A stretch of 64,000 bases of DNA, taken from NCBI GenBank assembly GCA_036768485.1, contig JAVLUZ010000154.1, positions 40,792,851 through 40,856,850 on the forward strand, given 5' to 3'. The notes below the pieces were generated by a model. It was not told the DNA's origin. It saw nothing but the letters and a program-made list of their open reading frames with translations, and searched no databases. Of the stretch, positions 1-11,775 are shown piece after piece (within the stretch, counting starts at the first letter, position 1; each line of letters opens with the position of its first letter). The stretch comes from Mermis nigrescens. Lineage: Eukaryota; Nematoda; Enoplea; Mermithida; Mermithidae. Both the position numbers and the translations under genes were made by a program.

Positions 1-3000
1 CATTTGAAGAATAAATGCATCTATTTTTCAATACATAATTGAATAATAGTCTTACAGAAGTGACCGATTTCGGAGTCGAGATCTTGGAAAAAAATAATTT
101 TCGAAAAAATAGTAGCAAGACTGTATTAATAAGGAAAAATTATTTTAAAGCATATCTTCTGCCTTCAATGACTATTTTTCGGATAGAATAATGCAGAAAC
201 ACGAAATAGTAAACACACAAAAACACTCTTAATTTGCTCTGGAAACGTCAAAAAATAATCCAATTAGTTAAAGCATTCGTGACTAAAATTTAACGATTCA
301 GAGCCATAGTTTTATTAAATGAAGGAAGAATCACACTTGCCGTGACTTATTTGAATATATCAAATTATCCAGAGGAATTTCGGGAATCTAAGAAGCATCA
401 AACTTTATGATAAATTAAACTACATTACTTGTTTAAAAAAGTTTTTCTTTCCCGCAATCTTTGAAAGTAGGTGCATAATAGAACATAAAAATGACAAATC
501 ACGGGAAACTTTTCATTATCGCATGTTAGAGTTTCGGCCCTGAAAATTACCGAACCCTCTCTGAATGCTAGAACAAAAACCCTTTTCTTAATGCTAAAAA
601 CAGAAAGTCCCTCAATAAAAAGTACTACAGTCAAGTCAATTTAATTGTTAGACACAAATCACAGTGTTATACTTTTCAAGCCAACTTTATTTTTAGTCTT
701 TGTTTTTCCAGAAAACGTTTTTAAAACTACATACTAATGTGTTAAGTGTATCGATCACCTTCAATAATGTAACAAAGTTGCAAAGTTTTAAAGTCACGTA
801 ATGATATTCAGGGATTATTCAAGTTATTTCTTTTCATTAATTTCAATTTTAAATATTCTAGAAAATGCTAGCAAAAACAAAACTTTACGTTATTAGTTGC
901 AGTATTCGTACCGCCCTTATTTTCAAATAGCTTATATGGATAAGTTAAATACTCGTACTTTAAGCCGCCGCAAAAGGTGGCCAAAGTATAAAATAGCACA
1001 AAAACAACATGATTTGATTTTTAAGCGCTTGGGTATCTAAAAAGATCGATTTTAATCCATTTTCAACCTTATAACTATGCACAATTTTCCGAAAAATTGT
1101 TCTCAATTACTCTTTCCTCCATTCTCTAAATACGACAATGCACGGTTTGGAGTTATGATCCTGATTCCTGGAGACATTGACCGCTCAAAATGAGCTTTCA
1201 ATTTACTTTCCAGTCTTTTCCAATTTTTGTATGTTTCGATGCTCTTTTCTGCAAATCTAACGAAAAGTTGTGGAAAAATTAATTCGCTGCAAATTTGATG
1301 AGAAGTTGTGAAAAGATAATTCCGTTCAAACAATTTTCCTAAAGTCCTCGTTTTATACACTTTCGCTATATTTCCTTATAACTAATTACTTCTGCTTTTA
1401 GCTTTAATTTTATACTGAAAAAATGATCACACTCCAAAAGGAAGATTTTTATTTTAACAAAAAATATCATACGATTCACTCACTCTGATCGAGTGCTGGT
1501 CGATATACTGTCCGGGAAGGCGGAATCCGAGTAATTGCTAGACGACGTTACTCCGTTGTGGCTCATATTTAAAAAGTGAATTAGGCCTCGTAACTTACAA
1601 AAATGCAGCTACGCGATTAATTACAGTTTTTCGCCATTTTTGTACAACCCAAGCTTAAATATTCTAAATCTAGCTCCCTAATGCGCAAACCTTTAGAGAA
1701 GATGTTTAGTAGAATGTGGGGATGGCTAATGCACGTATAACACGCCATGCGAGTATAAATATGTACAACATAAGCATTGGGCATGGGAGATGACATTTTC
1801 CTGAATATTCAAATAGAAATGAGCATAGAAAGTGCCATGTTTCTTCTTATTGAGAGATTTGTTTTGAGGGATAGAAGACACGTAAGCCAGCATACAGTAT
1901 TGATTTCGTGTAATTACTACGAACTCACGTACATTAGCTGGACATATGTAGGTTCCTATTCTGTCGGCTGCACATATACACATCACCCAAAAAAGGATAA
2001 GAGATTTTATTGCCGAGAAAAACACCGCAAAAAATTTCATTACGCGTTGTTTATGTCCCTCAGAAATCCAACTCAGTTGCATAGCATACACAATTTATCG
2101 TTCCGATATCACAAATTTTTTCCCAAAATTATATTTAAGTATACCTGCCAAGCCATGTAATTAATTAACTCGAGGACCGACAATGAAAACACTGATGAAC
2201 TGCGTACTTGATGAAAAAATGTAGCATTCGAAAGCGACAATTTAAGCAAAAATCTTCTCACGTAATGCATGCGCTTGTGGAGAACCTTTATTTCAGTTTT
2301 CAAGGAATAGGATTTTTGAGATAAAATGCTCGAAAACGCATATCGTGGGAGTTATTCTAGCCTTAACTGTGGTAATTACCACAGTTTTATGCCGTAGGCA
2401 TACATGGACAAACCACAACTTCATTCAACCCGGTATCAATGAGGCCAGGTCGGTATCGATGGGAAGTTTTGTCAGTAGGTATCAGTGGAAATTCGGTAAC
2501 ATGCCAAACTATTAAAAGAAAAAATGAAGGAAGTGCATTAAAATGACTCTAAAACCAACAAATCAGTAAATCAACAAAAAAGGAAGATGAATCTAGAAAA
2601 ATACATGCGAATGACTTGAAAATCAAGTGATCAGTTAACCAACCAACCAGAAGTCAAAAACCAGTCAAGCGACCACTAATCAACCAATCAACCAACCGAG
2701 CAACCACTTTGTAAAAGAACAGCCAACCGAAAAATTGGGCGGCTGGTACCCAAATTATTACGGAATAGTCCAAAACAATTGTTCCAAAATGCACAAAACA
2801 TGATATTTTTTGGAATATGCAGTCTAGTTTTTATTAAACGGTTCTAGTATGAAATATTCAAATATTTAAAAATATGACGAAGCCTGAAGAACCGCGAGAA
2901 AAAGTACACACAAATATTCGCTGAACTGTATTCGCTTTCGCTGCAAATCGTCAGGAAATTGCGAAGTAAAACTCAAAATGGCTGAGAGAGAACTGTAAAA

Positions 3001-3400
3001 AATATTTCTTCAGCCTCAGGAGTCAGGACAGGAGAAAAAGTCAATCACACAGCGTGCGTCAAATACGATTTTTATTAGAACTAATTATAAAATTTTTAAA
3101 GCCACTGGCCTGTTTCAATCAACCTAGCGATTTTCTCTTAAAAATTGTATTATGGTTGAACTGAACGTTATTGTGTAGAAGCGGAATGCAGAAAGTGAAT
3201 AGAAGTAACATTTTGACCAAACTTTACGTGAGCCACATCATCGCCGTGTAATTAATGACATGGTAAATATAATTATAAAAAATTCAGTTTCTCAGCGTTC
3301 GTGTAAAGGAAAGGTTTAAGGACGTGGAGAAAATTCAAATAAAATAATCAGTGAATAGGTTTCGAGCTTGAATTAGTAGAAAATCGAGAATTTACGGTAA
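1..3400. other. Non-coding AT-rich stretch, no gene recognised
   Basis: No reading frame here has recognisable protein character, and the short frames on both strands look like chance openings in AT-rich DNA. The only structure I see is a degenerate AACC/AATC-type simple repeat around 2550-2760. It reappears in reverse complement near 26560-26710 and 50820-51000, so it belongs to a dispersed repeat. Its neighbours to the right are transposon remnants. Confidence 0.5.
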
Positions 3401-3411
3401 TGATCAACAAT

Positions 3412-3457
3412 CATAGGTAGCGCGTTAGCGCGTACCTATAATATACTTGGGTACCAC
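3412..3457 (+). repeat. Solo 5' end of the 2.8-kb repeat family (hairpin terminus)
   Basis: Begins TCATAGGTAGCGCG after an A and contains an imperfect hairpin (AGGTA-GCGC / GCGC-g-TACCT). It then runs through the TATAATATACTTGG block seen at the ends of the copies at 7632, 20271 and 21686. Only about 45 bases are present before unrelated sequence with a MITE-like GGGCATAAG end begins. It is a truncated end fragment. Confidence 0.6.
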
Positions 3458-3692
3458 ACATGGGCATAAGAGGAGGGGTGAGAGGGGGCATTACCAGGGA
3501 TCGACCGGGTACCCGGGCCCGGCCGGTCTTAGGGCGTCCGGGCCCGGTTTTTAAGGGCCGGCCCGGGCCTGAAATATTATATTCCTTATATTTTGTTATT
3601 CAACACAACGTGCACTCTTCGTACAAGCTTGTATATAGTTGTTACCTCAACCACGTCTCGGCAGCTATTAAATCTCATACCTATACTATTGC

Positions 3693-5177
3693 CATAGGCG
3701 TAGCCAGGGGGGCATTGGGGGCACATGCCCTTCCCGCGAAATTTCTCTGAAATATTGTTGATTTTTCTGTTGCAATAATGTGTGTCCAGAAAACTAAGTT
3801 CAAAAGGACACAAACGTCAAAATTTTCCGGCGCTTCCCGCCGAGTCATTATTATTTATTGTTATATAGATCCAATGAATTTAAAAGCTTGAATCAGCTAA
3901 AATAATACAGCACTTCGCATCACTTTAGTAATTTAATGCGCTACTTGTTCGCTGAATGAAACTGCGCATGCTTGCTGAGCATAATAGTAAAAAAGCGAAA
4001 ATGAATGTGTACCAATTTGTCAATTCTCTGCTTTGTTTGTCTTTTGTGTACCAGTTTGTCTATTCTTTGCTTTGTTTGTCTTTCTTTACAAGGATACGTA
4101 ATCCTATTTTAAATGAAAGTAATGGCCAAATTTTGAATTTTTTTGCGCATTTTCTATTTTCTGAACTAGTTACTAAGAAGCCACATATGGGCCTGAAAAT
4201 AGTAAGAACAAAATTTTCATTGATACATTTTTCTATATCTTATTGGCAGTGGGACCCGTTGCTGCGCTATGCAATTAGCAGAGGTCGAACAACACATTTC
4301 AGCTCAGAAGTTTTGTCAATGTAGGAGTTCATCAATTTTAAGTGTTTTTAAGCTTGATTCAGAACCGAGATTTGGCCGATTTTGCGAAAATTTCAACGTT
4401 ACCATTTAACATTAAAATGCTTTTTTTACAAAATTTTCCGGGACTCTGCCCCGGACCCAGCTGGGAACGCTTGAGCGCGCCACCCCAGACCCCGCAGCCG
4501 TAAAATCTCGTTGTACATGTGCAACGAGAATTTAGGGAGAACAAGCCAAGTAACACGGTTAGGAATTTCTAAAAATTCCCGGCGTTTCGCGGCGGCATTA
4601 ATTTGTCTGTTTTTTTATGATTTAAGCAGTATAAATTGAGTTTATAGTGCAAAAACGTTAAAATATTCCGGCGCATAGCGCCGCCAGTTACTGTTCTTTC
4701 TTTTTGTAAAGCTTAGCATTACGTTTAAAAGCTCGAATCATTCAAAATATCTTCAGACAAAGTTAGTAATTCGCAGTTTTCTTGTTAGAAGCTTGAACTG
4801 TCACAATTATTTTGTACAAATTTGATAATTTTCTGCTCTGTCAAACTATTAGTATTCACAGAGCAACAAAATGTTAAGGGCGGCAAAAATGACTAAATTT
4901 CTTAGCACTTTGCGCCACTTATGATTTCCGAACTGTTTGTCAATAGAAAGGCCGTAAATTCTTTATGAAAACGGTAGATTCCAAAATTTTCGGCACTTCG
5001 CGCCGCGTAACACTTTTTGTATTTTTGATCGTCAGAAACCCATAAATTAGCTAGGCTACACTACTAAAGGTCGAAAAACTCAGTTTTACAATACATAACG
5101 TTACTGGCATTCAATGCAAAAGTAGTCTTAAAAAATTTTTGTTTATGCCCCGAACCAAAATCCTGGCTACGCCTCTG
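3693..5177. mobile_element. hAT-like non-autonomous element, 1.5 kb, with TIRs and 8-bp target duplication
   Basis: The ends are inverted repeats: CATAGGCGTAGCCAGG on the left and CTGGCTACGCCTCTG on the right. They are flanked by ACTATTGC (3685-3692) and ACTATTGT (5178-5185), an 8-bp target duplication with one mismatch. That combination is typical of hAT-superfamily insertions. No transposase frame is visible. Inside lie at least four versions of a short hairpin built on CGGCGCTTCGCGCCG (near 3820, 4575, 4667 and 4988), so the element looks internally amplified. It interrupts a region flanked by GC-rich CCCGGG tracts at about 3500-3560 and 6000-6045. Confidence 0.7.
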
Positions 5178-6044
5178 ACTATTGTAAAAGTGCATTCTCT
5201 GTTATCCATCTCTTATCAAGCGACCCGTTTCTATGTAGTACGTAATATCCTTCTTCCGTGCTAACATTTCTCATATACATGTATCAATGTTGTCAGCATG
5301 GAGTTTTTCCTCAAAATGTGGGTTTTTTTCCTCAAAATGTGGAGTTTTTCTTCAGATTGTGGGGATTTTTTAGGTTCGAGGTTTTTATTTTAGATATTTT
5401 TGTTTTAATTTTGTCAGAAAAAGCTAAGAAACAGCACCTGAATAATCTGAGTACCGAAAAATCATGAAAACTAATGTATAAAACCCATTTATAAACCTTG
5501 ACTAGCATTTTTGAGGTTTTTTTCTAAATTTCTGAGGTTTTTATGAGGTTTTTCACAGCTAAGGTTAGAACACTGATGTGTATATAGTATGCATTCGTTC
5601 TAACTTTCAATATAACATTCAACTCTTATACTTTAGAGAAATATTAGTCTTAAAAATTTAATTAGCAGTAATGACGTCGCCTATTTGGCAATTTTTCGAC
5701 TTAAACAGATCGTTCAGTTGCAATTTGCAAAAAATGCAAGACGCACATTTCACGAGGAAAAGGGAATTCAGCGGCAAAATGGAGCAATGGCTCCGTGTTT
5801 AACGGCTAGATCTGCTTAATAAAATTTTGAAATGATTTGTTCATTTGATTTTTCTGCTCATCATAGCATTTATAATTTCGACTAATTTTGTCATGCTCCA
5901 ACTGACCATTTCTAATTATTGATATGTTATGAAGGAGCAGGCTTTACTGTCACCCTATAAAGTGTACATGCATGCATAGGCTCCTATATATATTATATGT
6001 AGGCCCGGGTCCGGGCCCGGTTTTTTTGGGCCCGGTCGTTCGCT

Positions 6045-7080
6045 GGTGTGAAGACTGTAAAAATTTGCTGTTGTAAAGACAGATTTAGGTTGCGTTTTTG
6101 CCTTCTTGATGTCTACCAACAAATACGATTATGAGTCTCAAGAAATTTTTTCTGGTAGAAATGTACTGCGGCTTAAGGGTTACTTTCTGCTTACCAGCAA
6201 ACTCTTGTACATGAAACACGAAGTTAGATCTAGGGGTTTAAACTTTACACACAAGTGGTGTAACAAACAGGTTTGTCTAAGATTTCTTCACCAACTTCTC
6301 CGGTTATAAGTTGGGATAAATTAAATAAAATAAAAACAAAGTACGTTTCAAGAACTACACGTCACAGCAAACCGCATTTATGAATGGACGAAAAGAATGG
6401 ACGAAAAAACACGTTTTTTTCCTATTGGTAAATATCTCAAATTTCCTGCGGAACAGAAGTTTTCCACACACATAAATAAAGCTACAAACTGGCCCAAACC
6501 GAATTTCTTTACACTTGATGGGGAGTTAGGTTCAGATTTTTAAGGTTTACAATGTGGTAGATGGTGGGAAAGTACGTTTTTGTCCCTTGGTTTATTCACC
6601 AATTTATCCGTTTAAAAGTCGGGATAAGTCGAATAGAACAAAAATAGAGTAGGTACTTTCTAAGAGGTACACGTCACAGCAAATTGCGTTTATTTACATC
6701 AAAAGTTAGCTTTTTCGGGAGTTAAAAAGTCAAAAATTGGGGGTGTTAAACGTCTTTCTGTCTTGTTTTTTTCAGCATAATTCCCCGGTAATGAGTCTGG
6801 ACGTGATATCAAGTCTAAACACGTATCAGAAATCAAACGCCATACGTTAGTTGGGCGAGTCTGTTTACACTCAACAGTGGAGTAAAGAGGTTTACATCTA
6901 ATGTTTATTTGTCTTCAGACCATTGTGGGGATTAATTTTTTTCATAAATATTGATCGAAATATCAGAATAAAATCAGAATAACGAATCTGACTAAAATCT
7001 TCTTTACACTTAGTGGTTGTGCAAAGTTTACACTAAAAATTAACTTTAATTCTAGAGCGATGCGGTAGCTTAAATTTTTT
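6045..7080 (+). repeat. Truncated member of the 2.8-kb GTGTAAAG repeat family
   Basis: The sequence from the GTAAAAATTTGCTGTTG block onward parallels 7985-9060 and 22040-23110. Shared parts include the TATGAGTC, CAAACTGGCCCAAACCGA and CAACAGTGG blocks. The hairpin terminus is missing. It ends in AT-rich sequence near 7080, followed at about 7255-7495 by a fragment of another dispersed repeat (TTTGGGCCC...CCTGCGTCC). Confidence 0.5.
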
Positions 7081-7631
7081 CACAATCATGACTTTTTTAA
7101 TATTTTTTAATATTAAAATTTTTTAATATCCGTTGTTTTTGAGATTTATTGAACGAATTATGTATTACGCGCATGTGTTATGCCACACTTGATAACACGC
7201 AACAAATAATTGAAATTTTCATCCTTTCATCGTTAAATCTCGAAATTTTCAACGCTTCGCGCGGCAGAATCATCATTTTTCATGATTTGGGCCCAGGCGC
7301 GGCCAAAAAGCGTCATTTTTCAAAACATATTAAGAGAAAATAAACTTTTTTTTCAAAGTTCAAATTTTATGAGCTTAGTGGATAGAACATGCTCGGAAGC
7401 GTCAGAAATGTATTTTATTTCGTTCCCCGGCGAACGAATCCTGAAATATAGGGTCGCCTATTTTGGACCGCCCCCTGAAAAAATCCTGCGTCCTGCAGCT
7501 CAATATACTGTAGAATGTCGCTTCTGAAGCATTATTTGAATGGCATTTGCTCGCATTTTAGGCAGTGTTGAAAAATCTCAAATGAACCACACTATGCAGA
7601 AGTACATAGGTGCGTAAAGCTGGGTGGGTAA

Positions 7632-10442
7632 TCACAGGTAGCGCGTTAGCGCGTACCTATAATATTCTTGGGTACCCCCAACATATGTCCCCCCTCACAG
7701 CTGTAAGGGGACACATCTGTAAGGTGCGGTTTTTTAAGAAAAATAGATAATCAAAAAAGATTTAGCAGACTTTTTTGTTTGCACTCAATACCGAGTGTTT
7801 AATGAGCGTGTTAAATTTTGGCGTAACGTTATAACATTTACAAATCTTTGACGGTTTTTTAGCCACCTTGTACTTAACTCAGCAGACATGCCTGATACAA
7901 TTTAATAGTATAGCATTTTAGGGAATTGAATTCTCTAAGTATGTGTTTTTCGTTTTTTAAATGTCGCATTAGTTCTCGAGGAGGAGTGTAAAGAGTGTAA
8001 AAATGTGCTATTGTAACGACAGATTTTGGTTGAGTTTTCGACTTGTTAACGTCTGCCAACAACTCCGCTTATGAGTCCCAAGAAATTTTTTCAGATAGAA
8101 ATGTACTACGGCTTAAAGGCTACTTTCTTACTTTCTACTTACCAGCAAACTTTTGTACGCTTAATACGGAGTTAGTACCAGGGGTTTTAATTTACACTCT
8201 AGTGGATGAGGTGAAAAATAGATTTTTGTCTAAGATTTCTCTGCCAACTTTTCCGCTTAGAAGTCAGGATAAATTTAATAAAATAGAAATAGAGTACCTT
8301 CTAAGGGCTACATGTCGAAGCAAATTGCGTTAAAAACGCAATATTAAGTTATTTATGGGGTGTATACTACTAAATCAGGGGTGTAAAATGGGCGAAAAAC
8401 ACGTTTTTCCTCATATTGATTAGTAAACATCTCAAATATTTTGCGGAACAGAAGTTTTGCACATACAAACGTGTTATGGTTCAAAGGCTTCAAACTGGCC
8501 CAAACCGAATTTCTTTACACTCAATGAGAAGTTAGGTTCAGATTTTTGAAGTTTACAATGTGTTGGATGGTGGAAAATACGTTTTTGTCCGTTTTTTTGT
8601 TTGCCACTTTCTCCGTTTAGAAGTTGGGATAGGTCGAAGTAGAATAAAAATAAAGTATTTTTCAGGGGTAAAGGTCACAGCAAATTGAGTTTGTTTACAT
8701 CAATATTTAGCTTTTTCGGGAGGTGTAAAGTTAAACATTGGGTGTGTGAAACGTGTTTCTGTCTTGTTCTTTTCGGCCAACTTCTCCGGTTATAAGTCTG
8801 GACATGATCTTAAGTCTAAAAATGTAGCAGGAATAAAATGTGATATGCCAGTTGGGCGCGTTTGTTCACACTCAACAGTGGTGCAAAGTGGTTCACATAG
8901 AACATTTATTTGTCTTCAGGCCATTGTGGAGACTTAATTTTTTCATACATGTTGATCGTAACATCAGAGTAATATCAGAATTACAGATCCGAATAAAATC
9001 TTCTTTACACTCTGTGCTTGTGTAAAGTTTACACTGCAAATTAACTTTAGTTCTCGAGCCTTGCGGAAGCTTTATTATTTTAAAATGTTATACGTAACGT
9101 CAGAATTACGAATCTGATTGTTACTTTTCTTTACAACCAGTAGTTAAGTGAATGTGTAATTTAATGTGTAGTTTACACTACAAATATGTTTTACTCCCAG
9201 AGCGTTACAAAAGGTGAATTTTTTTGGAATATGTGCTGTAAGGTCCGGATTACGAATCTATCTGTATGTTTTCTTTACACCCAGTATTCATGTAAAGTTT
9301 ACAACGAAAATTAAATTAAATTTCGGAGCCTTGCAGAAGCTTAATTTTTTTCAAATGTTTCATGTAACGTCGGGATTACGAATCTGAGCGTAAGTGTTCT
9401 TTACACCCGATATTTGCGAAAAGTGTATGCTAAAAACCTTTGATGTATTTAAATAAATTAAGGTTGTCTTGTTTAAAAAGTTAATGCTGATGTTCAGAAC
9501 GATATTGTTTTCCGCGTTCTTAAACTGCTGTCATTACTGTGGCATGTTACCGTATGTATTTGCTGATTGATTTACTCAAATCATGCTAATTAAAAGTAGG
9601 ATACTAGCAAAGAAAAATGCTTCGATGGAACAAAAGAGACGAATATACTTGGGATTGTGAATTATTAAGGATGTAAAAGAAGGGACTAGGAAAAAGCTAC
9701 CTGTGTACATATATGCCTAGTCGCAAAATCTCATAAATATCAGACTTTCTCTCAGCAACGCAAAAAAATCTAGATGCGTATGTATATTCTGCGGCCTCTG
9801 AAAAAATTTGACCTTCTTCAAATAATTTTCAATGCTTCATATAAGAGTGTATAAACATAATCTAAAATGTTTACTTTTTGTAAATTGCTTGCTAGTTGCA
9901 ACGATGATATGCTTCGTATCGTCAAAAATAGAAAACTAACTGCAATTGTATTTAAATGTGTTTTATTTTGTTATCATGAGCATTATAGCAAGCAAACCTA
10001 GCGTCAATTGATAAGTGCACACAATCGTTGCGGGCATGCAAGTTTACCTACATGTAGTCTGTTTCGCGTAAGTTTACGCGTTTCCTACTGCTTTAAACCA
10101 ACGATTTCTTTGATTTTCTTGAATGCGTCGATGCTCGCTATTTTATTCAACTGGCTCGCAAAATCGCTCCTAGTTCACTTTCTCCATAGCTACTGCATAG
10201 CTAACTTGCTGCGTTCTGAATCGTTTTTTGGTTTAATAGTTTATTTGAATTTGCAGGCCGCAGAATATACCTACTTCGAGTTTTTGCGTTGCTTATAGAA
10301 AGTCTGATTTTTAACAGATTTTGCGACTTTAGGCGTATACATAGGTAGCTTTTCCTCAGTCCTCTCCTTTTACATCCTTAATAATCCACAATCCTAAGTA
10401 TATTCTTCTTTTTGTTCTAACAGAGCATTTTTCTATGCTAGT
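7632..10442 (+). mobile_element. 2.8-kb repeat element, complete copy A (TC...CTAG ends, 3' foldback module)
   Basis: The left end is TCACAGGTAGCGCG preceded by A; the right end is ...TATGCTAG followed by T. Inside are about 1.9 kb of degenerate sequence units with repeated GTGTAAA/TTTACAC motifs. A foldback module of about 840 bp follows (9603-10442), with near-identical inverted ends ACTAGCAAAG/CTATGCTAGT and arms of roughly 175 bp. Copy C at 21686-24517 has the same order, ends and length. No protein is encoded. The A|TC...CTAG|T signature resembles Helitron termini, but the long inverted repeats do not fit a standard Helitron, so the class is open. Confidence 0.6.
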
Positions 10443-11324
10443 CATTTAGCTATCTGGCCAGCTATATGCAAGTAAGTCGTCCACGCTAAATCTGCTCTTG
10501 ATACAACTATGCTTAGAGCAAGTATAATATAGCAAATAGAAGACTTGCTCGAAAAATCCCGGCAAATTCAAGTTTATGAATACTTAGGTCGATATAAATT
10601 AAAGAAAAATCCAGCATTAATATAATGTATAATTCGAAGGTCGAATAATTCTCAGCATCAAATAATTCAAAAATTTCAGGTCATATCATCAGAAAGACTA
10701 TTTGGCAAAGATAAATATTATTCATCAAAATTGAAATTGCAATTCTACCGACTTTAGCTGAATCTTGTTCGAGCTTTTAACTTTTAACATTTACCCCTCA
10801 CGAATTTGCATCTAGAACTGTCTAAAATATCTATATTTTAAAAAATCGCTTTTCATCTAAATCCAGAAAAATCAGAAGCCTAATAATCGGAATGAAATCG
10901 ATTCGTATGTTTCTATGAAATAAAAGCTCAATGATTTGAAATTATCTTTGCAATCAATATATCGTACTGAATCCAGCTTACATTTGATGCAAAGGCGCGA
11001 AAAGGCACTGAGATAACAAATCTTTCAGAAAAGCTCATTCTACGAAAAAATGAGCAACGAATGAGAAAAAAACAATTTTACATGTAATGATCCTCAATAA
11101 GCAAATTATAGATCGAACCGTCTTCATCGTTTGGACTTTATAAGGAAAAATCAAGTGACATTTAATCCTTTAATATAACGTGCATTGCATATACAAGTGC
11201 GTGCCAGAACAAAGCAGTAGACACGATAAATAATCTGCGAAACAGAACTAAAAACAAGAAAACCATCATAATATAACGTATAAATAATGCACTTAAGCTT
11301 CATATCTTGCTAGGAGTCTGCTGC
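10443..11324. other. Intergenic stretch downstream of the Nudix gene
   Basis: AT-rich sequence between the end of repeat copy A and the stop codon of the minus-strand Nudix gene. It should contain that gene's 3' untranslated region. I see no other coding potential. Confidence 0.4.
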
Positions 11325-11775
11325 TTATTGTAGAAAATATTTGTTGAAATAGTTTTCGGATAAATGCCGCCAAAATTTATCATCGTTTGCCAAATCGTTT
11401 GACGTAAAATTGATGTTTCGAGTATCGAAATCCAGCTCGTAATCGGGCAATCGACGGAAAATTAGCATAGCACTTAAAATACAAATGTCGGCCGTTAAAC
11501 CGAAGCAATTGACCGAGCGAACGACGTTCTTGGAATATTCTTCGTTTTCGGAAATCTCGTCGATAAAACTATGAACTTTGACCGAATAATTCTGTTTGGC
11601 ATCGAAATTCACCATAGTATGCGCATTTGCACTCAAAAACCGGTCCACATTAAGCGAAAATAAATATCTACTTCATCTTTATTAATCGATAAGTCCGATC
11701 GATCGAAATGTTCGATAAAACCGATAATCGGGAATAATAAAATATTTGCATTGGTTAATAACGGCTTGAGACATG
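11325..11775 (-). CDS. CoA diphosphatase exon 3, with one-base frame break
   Basis: The acceptor is TTATTTTTAG|CATG. The exon opens with CLKPLLTNANILLFPIIGFIEHF and reaches KDEVDIYF. The homologous continuation SLNVDRFLSANAHT lies in the next frame, so one base is missing from the four-base run at 11657-11660. Downstream residues such as NCFGLTADICILSAMLIF fit the conserved C-terminal helix of the family and run to a TAA at 11325-11327. Conservation on both sides suggests a recent mutation or a sequence error. Confidence 0.83.

Noticed and set aside
1726..2160. Overlapping 121- and 127-residue frames on opposite strands
   Set aside because: Both are low-quality AT-rich openings with no recognisable motif and no splice-compatible neighbours.
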